Below are positions 20,420 to 28,404 of a stretch of 32,238 nucleotides of DNA, in pieces; position 1 is the first letter of the stretch; every line of letters begins with the position of its first letter. Made by a program: the position numbers and the translations under genes. The notes beneath the pieces were generated by a model. It made no database searches, was not told the origin of the DNA, and was given only the letters and a program-made list of their open reading frames with translations. The stretch covers positions 1-32,238 of the forward strand of contig CANLLF010000007.1 in assembly GCA_947491935.1 (NCBI GenBank), written 5' to 3'. The DNA is from an uncultured Roseicyclus sp. GTDB lineage: Bacteria > Pseudomonadota > Alphaproteobacteria > Rhodobacterales > Rhodobacteraceae.

Positions 20420-21331
20420 TCACACGACGAATATGGCCACGTATCCAATGAGCATCAGCGACGCTTCCCGCCGCGTGAGCAGGAAATCGGTTCTGAGGAA
20501 TGCAAGCGTGATCAGCGAGGCCCCCGCCATCACGGGGATCCAGAATGTTGTGAAGTCGCTCGAAACCGCGACGGGCGCGACAAGAGCAGCGCCGGCCAGA
20601 ACGATGGTGCTGTTGAAGACATTGCTTCCAAGAATACCGCCAAGGATCATGCCGGATTCGCGGCGCAGGGCGGCGGCGATGCAGGCGGCGAGTTCGGGAA
20701 GCGACGTGCCCAAGGCGACGATGGTCAGACCAATCAGCGCTTCGGGAACACCGAACCGGTCCGCGATGCCGATGGCACCCTCGACAAAGACATGCGCGCC
20801 CACGGGCAGGGCAACCAAGGCCGCACCGCAGATACCGACCGTCTTTCGCAGGTTGATCGACGGTGACGCGTCCGACCCGCTCTGGTCTGGCAGGCTGCGC
20901 CAGCGCAGGATCAGATAGGCCAGCATGGCGCCGACCAGCAGGGCCGCGTCGCCCCGTGAAATCATACCGTCGAAAGCCACACCTGCGATGGCGGCCGCCG
21001 CGATCAGCATGGCGGCCCCGTCGATCCGCAGGACCCCGCGATCAATCGCAAGCGGTGCGATCATGGCCGTAAGGGCAAGGACGAGAAGCAGGTTGGCGAT
21101 GTTGCTGCCCACGACGTTGCCCATCACGATATCCGGCGACGGGACAAACATCGCCTGCATGGCGACAAACAGCTCGGGCGCGGACGTGCCAAACCCCATG
21201 ATGACAAAAGCCACGATCACGGGCGGAACCCGCAGATGGGCGGCAACGCCGGCAATGCCGTCGATCAGCCAGTCGCCCCCGAAGAACAGAAGCCCGCAGC
21301 CAAGAGCCAGAAAGACGAGGTCGGTGAGCAT
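20420..21331 (-). CDS. Ca2+/Na+ exchanger-like membrane protein (CaCA family, YrbG type)
   Basis: A 303-residue inner-membrane cation exchanger. The two inverted alpha repeats are clear: GFGTSAPEL at 46-54 with GNVVGSNIANLL near 73, and VALGTSLPEL near 207 with GGILGSNVFNST near 233. The acidic residues of GTSxPEL coordinate the transported cation in this family. About ten membrane segments are visible. I start it at the ATG at 21331, which shares its A with the TGA stop of the phosphatase gene (TGATG); a longer in-frame upstream reading lies inside that gene. It is the last gene of the six-gene operon. Ion specificity cannot be read from sequence. Confidence 0.88.
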   Translation of the reverse strand: MLTDLVFLALGCGLLFFGGDWLIDGIAGVAAHLRVPPVIVAFVIMGFGTSAPELFVAMQAMFVPSPDIVMGNVVGSNIANLLLVLALTAMIAPLAIDRGVLRIDGAAMLIAAAAIAGVAFDGMISRGDAALLVGAMLAYLILRWRSLPDQSGSDASPSINLRKTVGICGAALVALPVGAHVFVEGAIGIADRFGVPEALIGLTIVALGTSLPELAACIAAALRRESGMILGGILGSNVFNSTIVLAGAALVAPVAVSSDFTTFWIPVMAGASLITLAFLRTDFLLTRREASLMLIGYVAIFVV

Positions 21332-21930
21332 CAATCCGGTGCCCCGAACTCCAGGCTGTCGGGCAGATAGTTGAACAATTCCAGCCGCGGGGGTTTGCCA
21401 TTGCCAAGCCGCAGAGCGCTCAGGCTGGCGGGCGCGACCGGAATGATGTGGGCGGGGTCTATCCCGACATAGCGTTGAAGGATCGCGCGGATCACCCCGC
21501 CATGGCAGACGACAAGCAAGTTCCGGCACGGCGTCCGGCGTTCGTCTTCGATCACCGCGCTCACGCGCTCCGCGAAGGCGGCCCAGGGTTCGCCGCCGGG
21601 TGGGGAAGCCGTCCCGGCCCGCCAGCCCTGGTAGAGCGTCTCATCCTCGGCGCGGATGTCGTCAATGGGCCGCCCGGTCCAGTCGCCCACGTCGATCTCG
21701 CGCAGGGCGTCGGTCAGTCGCGGGGCGGTGGACCCGATGCGCCGCGCCGTCTCTTCCACCCGCTGCAGGTCGGAGGAGATTGCGCGGGAGGGTCCGATCC
21801 TGTCGATCACCGGGCGCAAGGCATCGGCCTGCGACCTGCCAAGCTCCGACAGGCCGATATCGGCCTGCCCCTGCAACCGCCGTACGGCGTTCCATTCCGA
21901 TTGTCCGTGGCGAACTAGAAGCAGGCGCAT
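21331..21930 (-). CDS. Histidine phosphatase superfamily protein (phosphoglycerate-mutase-like)
   Basis: A 199-residue soluble protein of the branch-1 histidine phosphatase family. The catalytic motif LLVRHGQSEWN places the phospho-accepting His at residue 8. The second core His is in VVCHGG at 143, and an acidic proton donor is expected near Glu78 (LREIDVGDWTG). Members hydrolyse sugar phosphates, phosphoglycerates or phosphoproteins. No signal peptide, so it is cytoplasmic. The ATG at 21930 shares its A with the TGA of the ABC ATPase gene, and its own TGA shares an A with the next start. Being locked inside a transporter operon suggests it dephosphorylates the imported compound; that is inference. 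Confidence 0.88.
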   Translation of the reverse strand: MRLLLVRHGQSEWNAVRRLQGQADIGLSELGRSQADALRPVIDRIGPSRAISSDLQRVEETARRIGSTAPRLTDALREIDVGDWTGRPIDDIRAEDETLYQGWRAGTASPPGGEPWAAFAERVSAVIEDERRTPCRNLLVVCHGGVIRAILQRYVGIDPAHIIPVAPASLSALRLGNGKPPRLELFNYLPDSLEFGAPD

Positions 21931-22988
21931 CAACCGATCCTCTCGCCGTCGGGGCCGAACCAGCTGTCCGGCTGTGGCGGAAGACGAAACTGTACAATGT
22001 CACCGATGCCCGCCTTGGGCGCGCGGTCCACAATGGCCGTCAGGCGCAACCCGTCGCGCAGGCCCGTCACCATGGTGCGCCCGGCAATGGCGCTGGTCTC
22101 CACCAGTTCCATCGGCAGGGTTGTGTCGCCTTCGGTATCGCTGAGCGCCATGTTTTCCGCGCGGACCATGGCCAGGCACTCGTCGGCGGGCGGTGTCATC
22201 GGCATGTGCCGCCCGCCCACCTTGTAGCCGGTGCCGTTCTTGAGGACGGGCACCATGTTGTTGGGCGGCGTGCCCACGAAGGTCGCCACAAAGGCGGTTT
22301 CCGGGTGGTCGACCAGATCGGCGGGCGCCCCGAATTGCTGCACCCGCCCATGGTTCAGGACCGCCACGTGGGAGGCCATGGTCATCGCCTCGATCTGGTC
22401 GTGGGTGACATAAACGGTGGTCGCCCCCGTCGCGCGGTGCAGCCGCATCAGTTCGGTCCGCATCTCGACCCGCAGCTTGGCATCGAGGTTCGACAGCGGC
22501 TCGTCGAACAGCAGAACCGAGGGCTTCGGCGCGATGGTGCGCGCGATGGCGACGCGCTGCTGCTGACCGCCCGACATCTCGTTCGGGTAGCGATCCGCCA
22601 ATGGGCCAATATCGAGAAGGGCCAGAACCTCGCGCACCCGCTCGGCGCGGTCGGCCTTTGGCATCCCCATGACTTTCAGCGGCCAGTCCACGTTGCCCCG
22701 CACCGACATATGCGGCCACAGCGCATAGGACTGGAACACCAGTCCGGAATTGCGTTTCGCGGGATCGACGGACCAGTTCCGATCCCCATCCGAGACCGTC
22801 TGGCCGTCAAAGATGATCTGCCCTTCCGACGGCAGCTCAAGCCCCGCAAGCATCCGCAGAAGCGTGGTCTTGCCGCAGCCGGAGGGCCCGAGCAGGACGA
22901 GGAAGGCGCCGTCGGGAACCGAGATCGAGACGTTCTTGATCGCCTCGGTCTCGCCGAAACGCTTGGTGAGGTTGCGGATGTCCAGCAT
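21930..22988 (-). CDS. ABC transporter ATPase, ferric/spermidine-type family
   Basis: A 352-residue ABC ATPase that powers the permease encoded just upstream. Walker A GPSGCGKT is at 34-41, the Q-loop Gln in GLVFQSYAL near 86, signature MSGGQQQRV at 138-146, Walker B LLFDEP at 159-164 and the switch His in YVTHD at 196. Residues from about 240 form the extra C-terminal domain seen in PotA/FbpC/MalK-type ATPases. The ATG at 22988 lies 9 bp past the permease stop and the gene overlaps the phosphatase start by one base. All catalytic residues are intact. Confidence 0.95.
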   Translation of the reverse strand: MLDIRNLTKRFGETEAIKNVSISVPDGAFLVLLGPSGCGKTTLLRMLAGLELPSEGQIIFDGQTVSDGDRNWSVDPAKRNSGLVFQSYALWPHMSVRGNVDWPLKVMGMPKADRAERVREVLALLDIGPLADRYPNEMSGGQQQRVAIARTIAPKPSVLLFDEPLSNLDAKLRVEMRTELMRLHRATGATTVYVTHDQIEAMTMASHVAVLNHGRVQQFGAPADLVDHPETAFVATFVGTPPNNMVPVLKNGTGYKVGGRHMPMTPPADECLAMVRAENMALSDTEGDTTLPMELVETSAIAGRTMVTGLRDGLRLTAIVDRAPKAGIGDIVQFRLPPQPDSWFGPDGERIG

Positions 22989-22997
22989 GGATCACCT

Positions 22998-24743
22998 TCA
23001 GTTTTGCAGCCAGGGCTGGGATTTCGATTGCAGCCGATGCGCGATCAGCGTGGCGGCGATGGACAGAAACAGGATCACGACGGTGATCGCGTTGGCGAAT
23101 TGCCCGAAGCCTTCGGAGGCGTAGCGATAGGCCAGCACCGACAGAACCGGCATCGTTGGCGTGAACAGCAGGACCACCAGCGACAGGTCGCGGATGATCT
23201 TGACGAAGATCAGGATACCGCCCGCCGCCAGCCCCCGGATCGCCAGCGGCACGGTGATCGCGCCAAGCCGGCGCAGGAACCCCGCGCCGGTGAGCCGCGC
23301 GCTTTCCTCCAGTTCGCCGCCGACTTGCTGGATCACCGCGCGGCCCGTCTGCACCGAGAACGGCAGGAGGTAGGCCGTACCGGCGATGACCAGCAGCGCG
23401 AAAGTGCCGTACAGCGCCGGGAGCGGCCCGATCGGCGCGCCGAGATAGGCGATGTAGGCCGCCCCGAAGGCGATGCCGGGCACCAGCAGGGGCAGGAAAC
23501 TGATCTGCGTGATCGCCGCCGACATCCAGCCCTCGCGGAACCGCGCGGTGGTGTAGGAGGCCAGAAGCCCCACCACCATGCCCGTGAAGGCCACGGCGAG
23601 CCCCAGCGCCAGCGTGATCGTCAGCGCGCGGACGATATCCTCGTTATAGGCGATGCCGGGAATGCCCTGGGCAAAGGACGGATCGCTCTGCCCGATCCAG
23701 TAATGCAGCGTCCAGCCGGAAAACAGATTGGCCGAGGACGGCGCGAGGCTGGAGGCCGTCAACACGATGACCGGCACGATGGTCGCCGCCGACAGGATCC
23801 CCATCGCCACCGCGAACAGCGGCCAGCGCGCGCCGCGCAGATCGAAGCGTTTGGCCCGCCCGCCCTTGCCGGTGATCGTGGCATAGGATCGGCGGCCAGA
23901 GACGATCCGGTTGCCCGCCCACAGAAACGCGCCCGAGATCAGGACCAGCAGGATCCCGATCACATAGCCGCGCCCGACCTGCCCCACCTCGATCATCCCG
24001 AAGAGCCGCGTGGACAGCGTCTGCATCCGCACCGGCAGGCCCAGAAGCGCGGGCGTGGCGAAGTTTGACACCGCACCGGCAAAGCACAGCGATCCGGCAG
24101 CCACCAGTGCGGGCATCGTGACCGGCAGGATGATCCCCATCAGGATGCGCCGCCCCTTTGCGCCCGCGATCTGTGCGGCCTCCACCAGATCGGAATTCAC
24201 CGTGGCGAGCGCTGCCGCGATGATCGTGAAGGCGAGGCTGAAATAGTGCAACGTCAGCACGATCAGCGTCGGCACCATACCCCAGGCGAGCCAGTCGGGG
24301 ATGTCCAGCCCCATCCCCTGCAGCCAACCCACCTGCCCGCCCACCCGGTCGTTTCGGAACAGCGCACCCCAGGCCAGGGCGGCGGCGAAGGACGGGATCA
24401 TGAACGGCAGCGTGGCCATCACGCCGATGGTCTTGCGGTAGGGCACATTGGTCATCACCACGAGCCACGCCAGAAAGCCGCCCAGAAGAACGCAACCCGT
24501 CGACACGATCACCCCGATCATGAGCGTGTTGCCCAACGGCTTGTAGAACAGGTTGGTCGAAAGCCGCCCGGTCAGCACATCCGACCACGCCCGGACCGTA
24601 TCGGGCTGCAGCGTGAACAGCACGGTCCTGAGCAGCGGCAACACGATCAGGGCGATCAGGATTGCCAGCACCGCCGCCTTGAGCACGGTGCCTTGCCGGA
24701 AGTGGACACGCCGCCCCGCTCCGCTTGTGGTTGCATCCGCCAT
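22998..24743 (-). CDS. ABC transporter permease, fused two-domain type
   Basis: A 581-residue inner-membrane protein containing two binding-protein-dependent permease domains in one chain, the layout of FbpB/AfuB-type importers. Each half has about six membrane segments and an EAA loop that contacts the ATPase: EAAQIAGAKGRRIL near residue 188 and EESARLTGAGFLRRL near 479. A short cytoplasmic N-terminus precedes the first helix. I chose the ATG at 24743 because AAGGA lies 9 bases upstream; an ATG three codons earlier abuts that site. It follows the binding-protein gene by 86 bp and precedes the ATPase by 9 bp. Confidence 0.93.
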   Translation of the reverse strand: MADATTSGAGRRVHFRQGTVLKAAVLAILIALIVLPLLRTVLFTLQPDTVRAWSDVLTGRLSTNLFYKPLGNTLMIGVIVSTGCVLLGGFLAWLVVMTNVPYRKTIGVMATLPFMIPSFAAALAWGALFRNDRVGGQVGWLQGMGLDIPDWLAWGMVPTLIVLTLHYFSLAFTIIAAALATVNSDLVEAAQIAGAKGRRILMGIILPVTMPALVAAGSLCFAGAVSNFATPALLGLPVRMQTLSTRLFGMIEVGQVGRGYVIGILLVLISGAFLWAGNRIVSGRRSYATITGKGGRAKRFDLRGARWPLFAVAMGILSAATIVPVIVLTASSLAPSSANLFSGWTLHYWIGQSDPSFAQGIPGIAYNEDIVRALTITLALGLAVAFTGMVVGLLASYTTARFREGWMSAAITQISFLPLLVPGIAFGAAYIAYLGAPIGPLPALYGTFALLVIAGTAYLLPFSVQTGRAVIQQVGGELEESARLTGAGFLRRLGAITVPLAIRGLAAGGILIFVKIIRDLSLVVLLFTPTMPVLSVLAYRYASEGFGQFANAITVVILFLSIAATLIAHRLQSKSQPWLQN

Positions 24744-24829
24744 CGAGGCCATCCTTGAAAGGCTTGGGGTGAGGAATATGCCGGGGGCCGGACGTGTCGT
24801 CACGCCCGCCCCTCGGCCGGGACCAGCCT

Positions 24830-25951
24830 CTATTGCAATGTCAGGATCAGATCGCCGATCTCGGCCCGGATCGTCGCGGTTTCCGCCGGGGCGATCCGCC
24901 AGGCGGTGAAGTCATCCAGCGGCACCGCATCGGGATGCGGCGGAATATCGGTCCGCGTCACGTAATCCCCCGCCACGTAGAACGGGGCCAGGCCCGGCCC
25001 GCCGGTCTCGGTCTCGTCCCCCATCAGGAAGTCGATCACCAGGCGCGCCGCCGCCGGATTGTTCGGCTCGGCCGCCAGGGCAAGCACCGCGGGAAAGATG
25101 ATGCCCGGCGCGGGCTCGACATCGTTGGCGACTTGCAGCGCCCAGCCCTCATCCTCGTTGTCGCGCCGGTCGGAATAGCTTGTGAAGCCCACCGGCGGGT
25201 TGTCCTGCCCCATCGCCCCCACGGCCACGTTCACATCATCGGTGGAGCCGACAAGGATCAGATCGTTGGCGAACAGATCCATGATGAATTGCTCCCCCGC
25301 ATTGGCCGCCCCATCGAGGTCGATCGCCGCGCCAAACTGGGCCTCATAGGCCGCGGCCATCTCGTCGGCGCGCAGCACGATCTCCGTCATCAGGTCGAGG
25401 TAATCGCCCCGTTGCAGCGGGTCGACCATCACGACACGCCCGCGCCACTCGTCTGTGGTGAGCTGCCAGAGGTTGGTGACGGGTGATCCATCGGGATTGG
25501 CCTCTTCGTTATACATCAGCACCTTGGTGGACAGGCGCTGGGCCAGAAGCGGGCTCTGATACTCCGCGGCCACCCGGTCGGCCACGCGTGGCGGCACATA
25601 AGGCGCGATGATCCCGGTTTCCAACAATTCGGCCAGCACAACCGGCGTATCGGAGATATAGATGACATCCGCATTGGTGACACCGGCCTGCGCCTCGGCG
25701 CGAAGCCGGGCGATCTGCTCGGTCGAGGAGATGTCGAAGCCCTGCAGGTCGATGCCGGGATAAGCCTCCTCGAAGGCAGTTTCGACCCGGCCGATCCGGC
25801 TGGTGAAGGAATAGACCGTCACGGTCCCCTCCTCCTGCGCCAGGGGCAGCAAGTCCTCCGGCCCCATCTCGTTCAGATGGCCGTCGGCCAGCGCGGCAGA
25901 CGACAACACGATACCGATCGCGCCGAGGCGCGTTGCGTTCAAGACCCTCAT
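24830..25951 (-). CDS. Periplasmic substrate-binding protein of the ABC transporter
   Basis: A 373-residue exported binding protein that would hand substrate to the permease downstream. Residues 1-22 (MRVLNATRLGAIGIVLSSAA, LA) form a signal peptide cut before DGHL. The mature part starts with the EEGTVTVYSFTSRIGRVETAFEEAYPGI pattern of ferric/sugar-phosphate/phosphonate-type binding proteins and includes ADVIYISDTPVV and the VMVDPLQRGDYLDLMTEI block. Notably there is no pair of adjacent tyrosines anywhere in it, whereas ferric-binding FbpA proteins use such a pair to hold iron. The ribosome binding site GGGAGG is strong. It lies 25 bp after the regulator gene. Confidence 0.9.
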   Translation of the reverse strand: MRVLNATRLGAIGIVLSSAALADGHLNEMGPEDLLPLAQEEGTVTVYSFTSRIGRVETAFEEAYPGIDLQGFDISSTEQIARLRAEAQAGVTNADVIYISDTPVVLAELLETGIIAPYVPPRVADRVAAEYQSPLLAQRLSTKVLMYNEEANPDGSPVTNLWQLTTDEWRGRVVMVDPLQRGDYLDLMTEIVLRADEMAAAYEAQFGAAIDLDGAANAGEQFIMDLFANDLILVGSTDDVNVAVGAMGQDNPPVGFTSYSDRRDNEDEGWALQVANDVEPAPGIIFPAVLALAAEPNNPAAARLVIDFLMGDETETGGPGLAPFYVAGDYVTRTDIPPHPDAVPLDDFTAWRIAPAETATIRAEIGDLILTLQ

Positions 25952-25976
25952 GTGATCCTCCCTTGGGTTCCCTTAT

Positions 25977-26813
25977 TCAGTCGAAGCGCTCGATCAATTG
26001 CCCCAGCCGGTCGAGCTTCTTGAGCGAAGCTTCCTTTTCCGTGAGACCCGCCGCGATGACGAGTGCATTGCAGACCGTCATCGGAACAGTCAGCGTCTGA
26101 AACGCATCCGGATCGCCCGAGCGCGGCGCGGCCAGGATGTGATCGGGACGGGGCGCCAGAAGCGCGCCGGAATTGCCCGATACGATGATGGTCGTGGCAC
26201 CGATTTCCCGCGCCGTCTCGACAAGGGCGGCATAGCCGCGGGGCGGGCGGCGGAACGCGAAGCTCAGGATGACATCCCCCGCATCCAGCCCCAGCATCTG
26301 TTCAGCCAGGCCGCGCGGGTCGGTATCAAGTTGCTGGACCTCCTTGCCGAAGCGGCGGAACCGTTTGACCATCATCAGGGCCAGAACCTCGGCATTGCCG
26401 TAGCCATAGATGAAAATACGATTGGCCCCCATCAGCAGGGCCGCAATCTCGGCGATCCGGGCCGGGCTGATGAATTCCTCGATCCGGCCAAGTGCCTGCG
26501 CCTCGTCCCGCGCAAGTTTGCCAAGGATCGTGTCGGAGGTGCTGTCGGCAATCGTCTTCTCGAACCGGGTCGCGGTTTCGCGTGTGGCGATGAACTCGTC
26601 GCGCAGCGCATCGCGGAAGGCGGCATAGCTCCCGTAACCGAGCTTCTTTGCCAGGCGCGAGGCTGTCGCCTCATGCACGCCCACGGCCCGCGCCAGTTCC
26701 CCGGCCGTGCCAAGGGCCGCACTTGTCGGGCTTTCGATGACGGTTTCAACAAGCTTGCGCTCACTGGGCGTCAGCGTCGGCGCCTGGTCCGAGATTTTTT
26801 CGATGAGAGACAT
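25977..26813 (-). CDS. RpiR/MurR-family transcriptional regulator
   Basis: A 278-residue DNA-binding protein. Residues 1-77 form the RpiR-type helix-turn-helix domain (LTPSERKLVETVIESP, then GELARAVGVHEATASRLAKKLGY with the recognition helix near 47-58). Residues about 125-250 form a SIS domain (ANRIFIYGYGNAEVLALMMVKRF, DVILSFAFRRPPRGYAALVETA), the fold that binds phosphosugars or related phosphorylated compounds in this family. It is the first gene of the six-gene operon, directly ahead of the binding protein, and its own promoter contains a matching inverted repeat, which points to autoregulation of the whole operon. Confidence 0.92.
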   Translation of the reverse strand: MSLIEKISDQAPTLTPSERKLVETVIESPTSAALGTAGELARAVGVHEATASRLAKKLGYGSYAAFRDALRDEFIATRETATRFEKTIADSTSDTILGKLARDEAQALGRIEEFISPARIAEIAALLMGANRIFIYGYGNAEVLALMMVKRFRRFGKEVQQLDTDPRGLAEQMLGLDAGDVILSFAFRRPPRGYAALVETAREIGATTIIVSGNSGALLAPRPDHILAAPRSGDPDAFQTLTVPMTVCNALVIAAGLTEKEASLKKLDRLGQLIERFD

Positions 26814-26841
26814 GGAGACCCCAGTGGCAGATGCGGCTAAA

Positions 26842-26879
26842 CTTGCATGATTCTATTTCATCTGCAAGTCATCTTGCAA
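26842..26879 (-). promoter_or_regulatory. Operon promoter with TGCAAG/CTTGCA operator
   Basis: On the minus strand a -35 TTGCAA (26879-26874), 18-bp spacer and -10 TAGAAT (26855-26850) precede the regulator gene by about 30 nt. A perfect inverted repeat TGCAAG-ATGA-CTTGCA (26863-26878) covers the -35 and spacer, and a third half-site, TGCAAG, lies just downstream of the -10 (26842-26847). The layout suits a self-binding repressor. Nothing gene-like is seen between 26880 and 27035. Confidence 0.65.
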
Positions 26880-27035
26880 TTCGGCCTTCAAAGATCCGAT
26901 TTGCAGCCGTCCCCAGCAGGCGCCTGCGCCGTCCGGATCTGCACGTGGCCGTGACGACGGACCTGATCGCGCAGTGTCCCGAGGCCCGCGCCTGCAAGAC
27001 GGACCTGCACGCCCTGATATCCTGCCATTCGGCCG

Positions 27036-28244
27036 TTACCGAGCCGTGCCGTAGACCGACGCCAGATGGTGCGCGGCCCCTGCCGCCGCCTCCTTGTCTT
27101 GCGACGTGGTCAAACGCAGCAACACAGGCTCCATCCCGTCGACCCTGCCATGCGTTTCGGTGGCGCACATCATCGCTTCGAACAGATGGCCGTCGTCAAT
27201 CAGGCGCATGATGAATGCGGGTTCGAAGCAATAGCCCTCGTGCACATAGAACCAGAAGGCCTGCGCCGAGGGGATGTAGGCCTCTGCAACGCTTTCGGAC
27301 AGAACCGCCAGGGTCCAGCCGTCGATGTCGAACCCCTCCAACGCCTTGTCCGCGCGGAGCGCGTAGAAGGGCTGGATCTGCCCAATATCGAAGCCCATCA
27401 GGAAGCCGCCAGCCACATACCGGCGCGTCGCAGCCGGTGTAACGGCGATGTGGTGCAGCATCTCGGGCAAGGGTTCCAGCGTGCCGCTGCTGACCATCCG
27501 TTCAGGTTCCGCGTAGATCGCGCCCAGGAATCGCGCGGCGGCAGCGGCAAGAAGCGGGTTGGGATAGGCCAGCAACGGCAGGATTTCCGTGTCGATCAGG
27601 TCACGGCTGACCCTTTGCTGCGCCTCATCCGCAAGGCGCGCGAAGGCAAGGGCACGGCGCAGGGCGGTGTGACTGTCGCCAAAGGCCAGCCCGCGGGCCT
27701 CGATATCCTTCAGCCACGCCTCAAAGACCCGATCGAACGGCGCCACCGGGTGTTGCAGGACCAGCCACGGCGTCTGGAAATGGTGCAGCGGGCGATCCGC
27801 CATCATCCGTTCCTGCGCCGCGAAATAGGGGGCCGCCAGTTCCGTCGCCTCCGCCAAGGTGAGGGGCACGTGGCGGACGGGCAATGGCCCCTCGAACCGA
27901 CCCAGCTCCACGGTCTTGCCCAGCGCGATGCAATGGTCATAGTGATGCAAGACGTGGCGCCGATAGTCGCCGTCCTTGTCGTGAAACAGGCCCTGCAGAA
28001 TGTCGTTCACCGACCAGTTGACCCGTTCGGCCAGTTGCGGTGACATCTTCGGAGGGCGGGTGCCCGTATCCGCGCCGGCAAAGCCATAGCAGATGCGGAA
28101 CAGACGACGGATCGTGTCTGCCGTTGGATCGTCGGGCATGTCCTTGACGAGGTCGGCGAACGCCTGGCGCACCTCACCTGCATCTGCGGCACCCCCAACA
28201 AGAACGCCGTCCAGTTTGTCCAATGCATCAAAGAAGCTCTGCAT
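27036..28244 (-). CDS. Hypothetical protein, 402 residues
   Basis: I do not recognise this protein. It is soluble-looking, with no signal peptide or clear membrane segment, and mostly alpha-helical in appearance, with Ala- and Leu-rich stretches such as ALRRALAFARLADEAQQRVS and NPLLAAAAARFLGAIYAEPE. A His-rich piece, FHDKDGDYRRHVLHHYDHC near residue 86, and VHEGYCFEPAFIMRLIDDGH near 345 are striking. The second half has low-level alternation of short helices that could be a solenoid. I chose the ATG at 28244 because GAGG is 6 bases upstream. It follows nusG and its terminator, on the same strand, and has no obvious partner. Confidence 0.7.
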   Translation of the reverse strand: MQSFFDALDKLDGVLVGGAADAGEVRQAFADLVKDMPDDPTADTIRRLFRICYGFAGADTGTRPPKMSPQLAERVNWSVNDILQGLFHDKDGDYRRHVLHHYDHCIALGKTVELGRFEGPLPVRHVPLTLAEATELAAPYFAAQERMMADRPLHHFQTPWLVLQHPVAPFDRVFEAWLKDIEARGLAFGDSHTALRRALAFARLADEAQQRVSRDLIDTEILPLLAYPNPLLAAAAARFLGAIYAEPERMVSSGTLEPLPEMLHHIAVTPAATRRYVAGGFLMGFDIGQIQPFYALRADKALEGFDIDGWTLAVLSESVAEAYIPSAQAFWFYVHEGYCFEPAFIMRLIDDGHLFEAMMCATETHGRVDGMEPVLLRLTTSQDKEAAAGAAHHLASVYGTAR

Positions 28245-28350
28245 GGGCTGCCTCATCTCAGGGCCGGGCTTGGCCGGGGCCAACGGCTTTGACGCCGGAT
28301 CCTAGGGCAAGGCTACGGGACTTGTCCGTAGAGGTTCGCCTCACTTGCAA

Positions 28351-28379
28351 AGGAAAAGCCGCCCGGGAGGGGCGGCTTT
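28351..28379 (-). terminator. Intrinsic terminator after nusG
   Basis: A 9-bp stem AAAGCCGCC/GGCGGCTTT with a 7-nt loop, about 25 bp past the nusG stop. On the minus strand it ends TTTTCCTTT. It separates secE-nusG from the genes downstream, so rplKA must have another promoter. Confidence 0.85.
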
Positions 28380-28404
28380 GGGTCGGCGCATGGATGGCCC
28401 GCGA

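Noticed and set aside
20420-21529. Longer version of the exchanger starting at 21529
   Set aside because: The first 66 residues are Arg/Pro-rich, lie inside the phosphatase gene and precede the first membrane helix; the TGATG overlap at 21331 fits better.
21600-24068. 822-codon plus-strand open frame opposite the ABC operon
   Set aside because: It spans the phosphatase, ATPase and most of the permease in reverse; the Arg/Gln/His-rich low-quality sequence fits a shadow frame.
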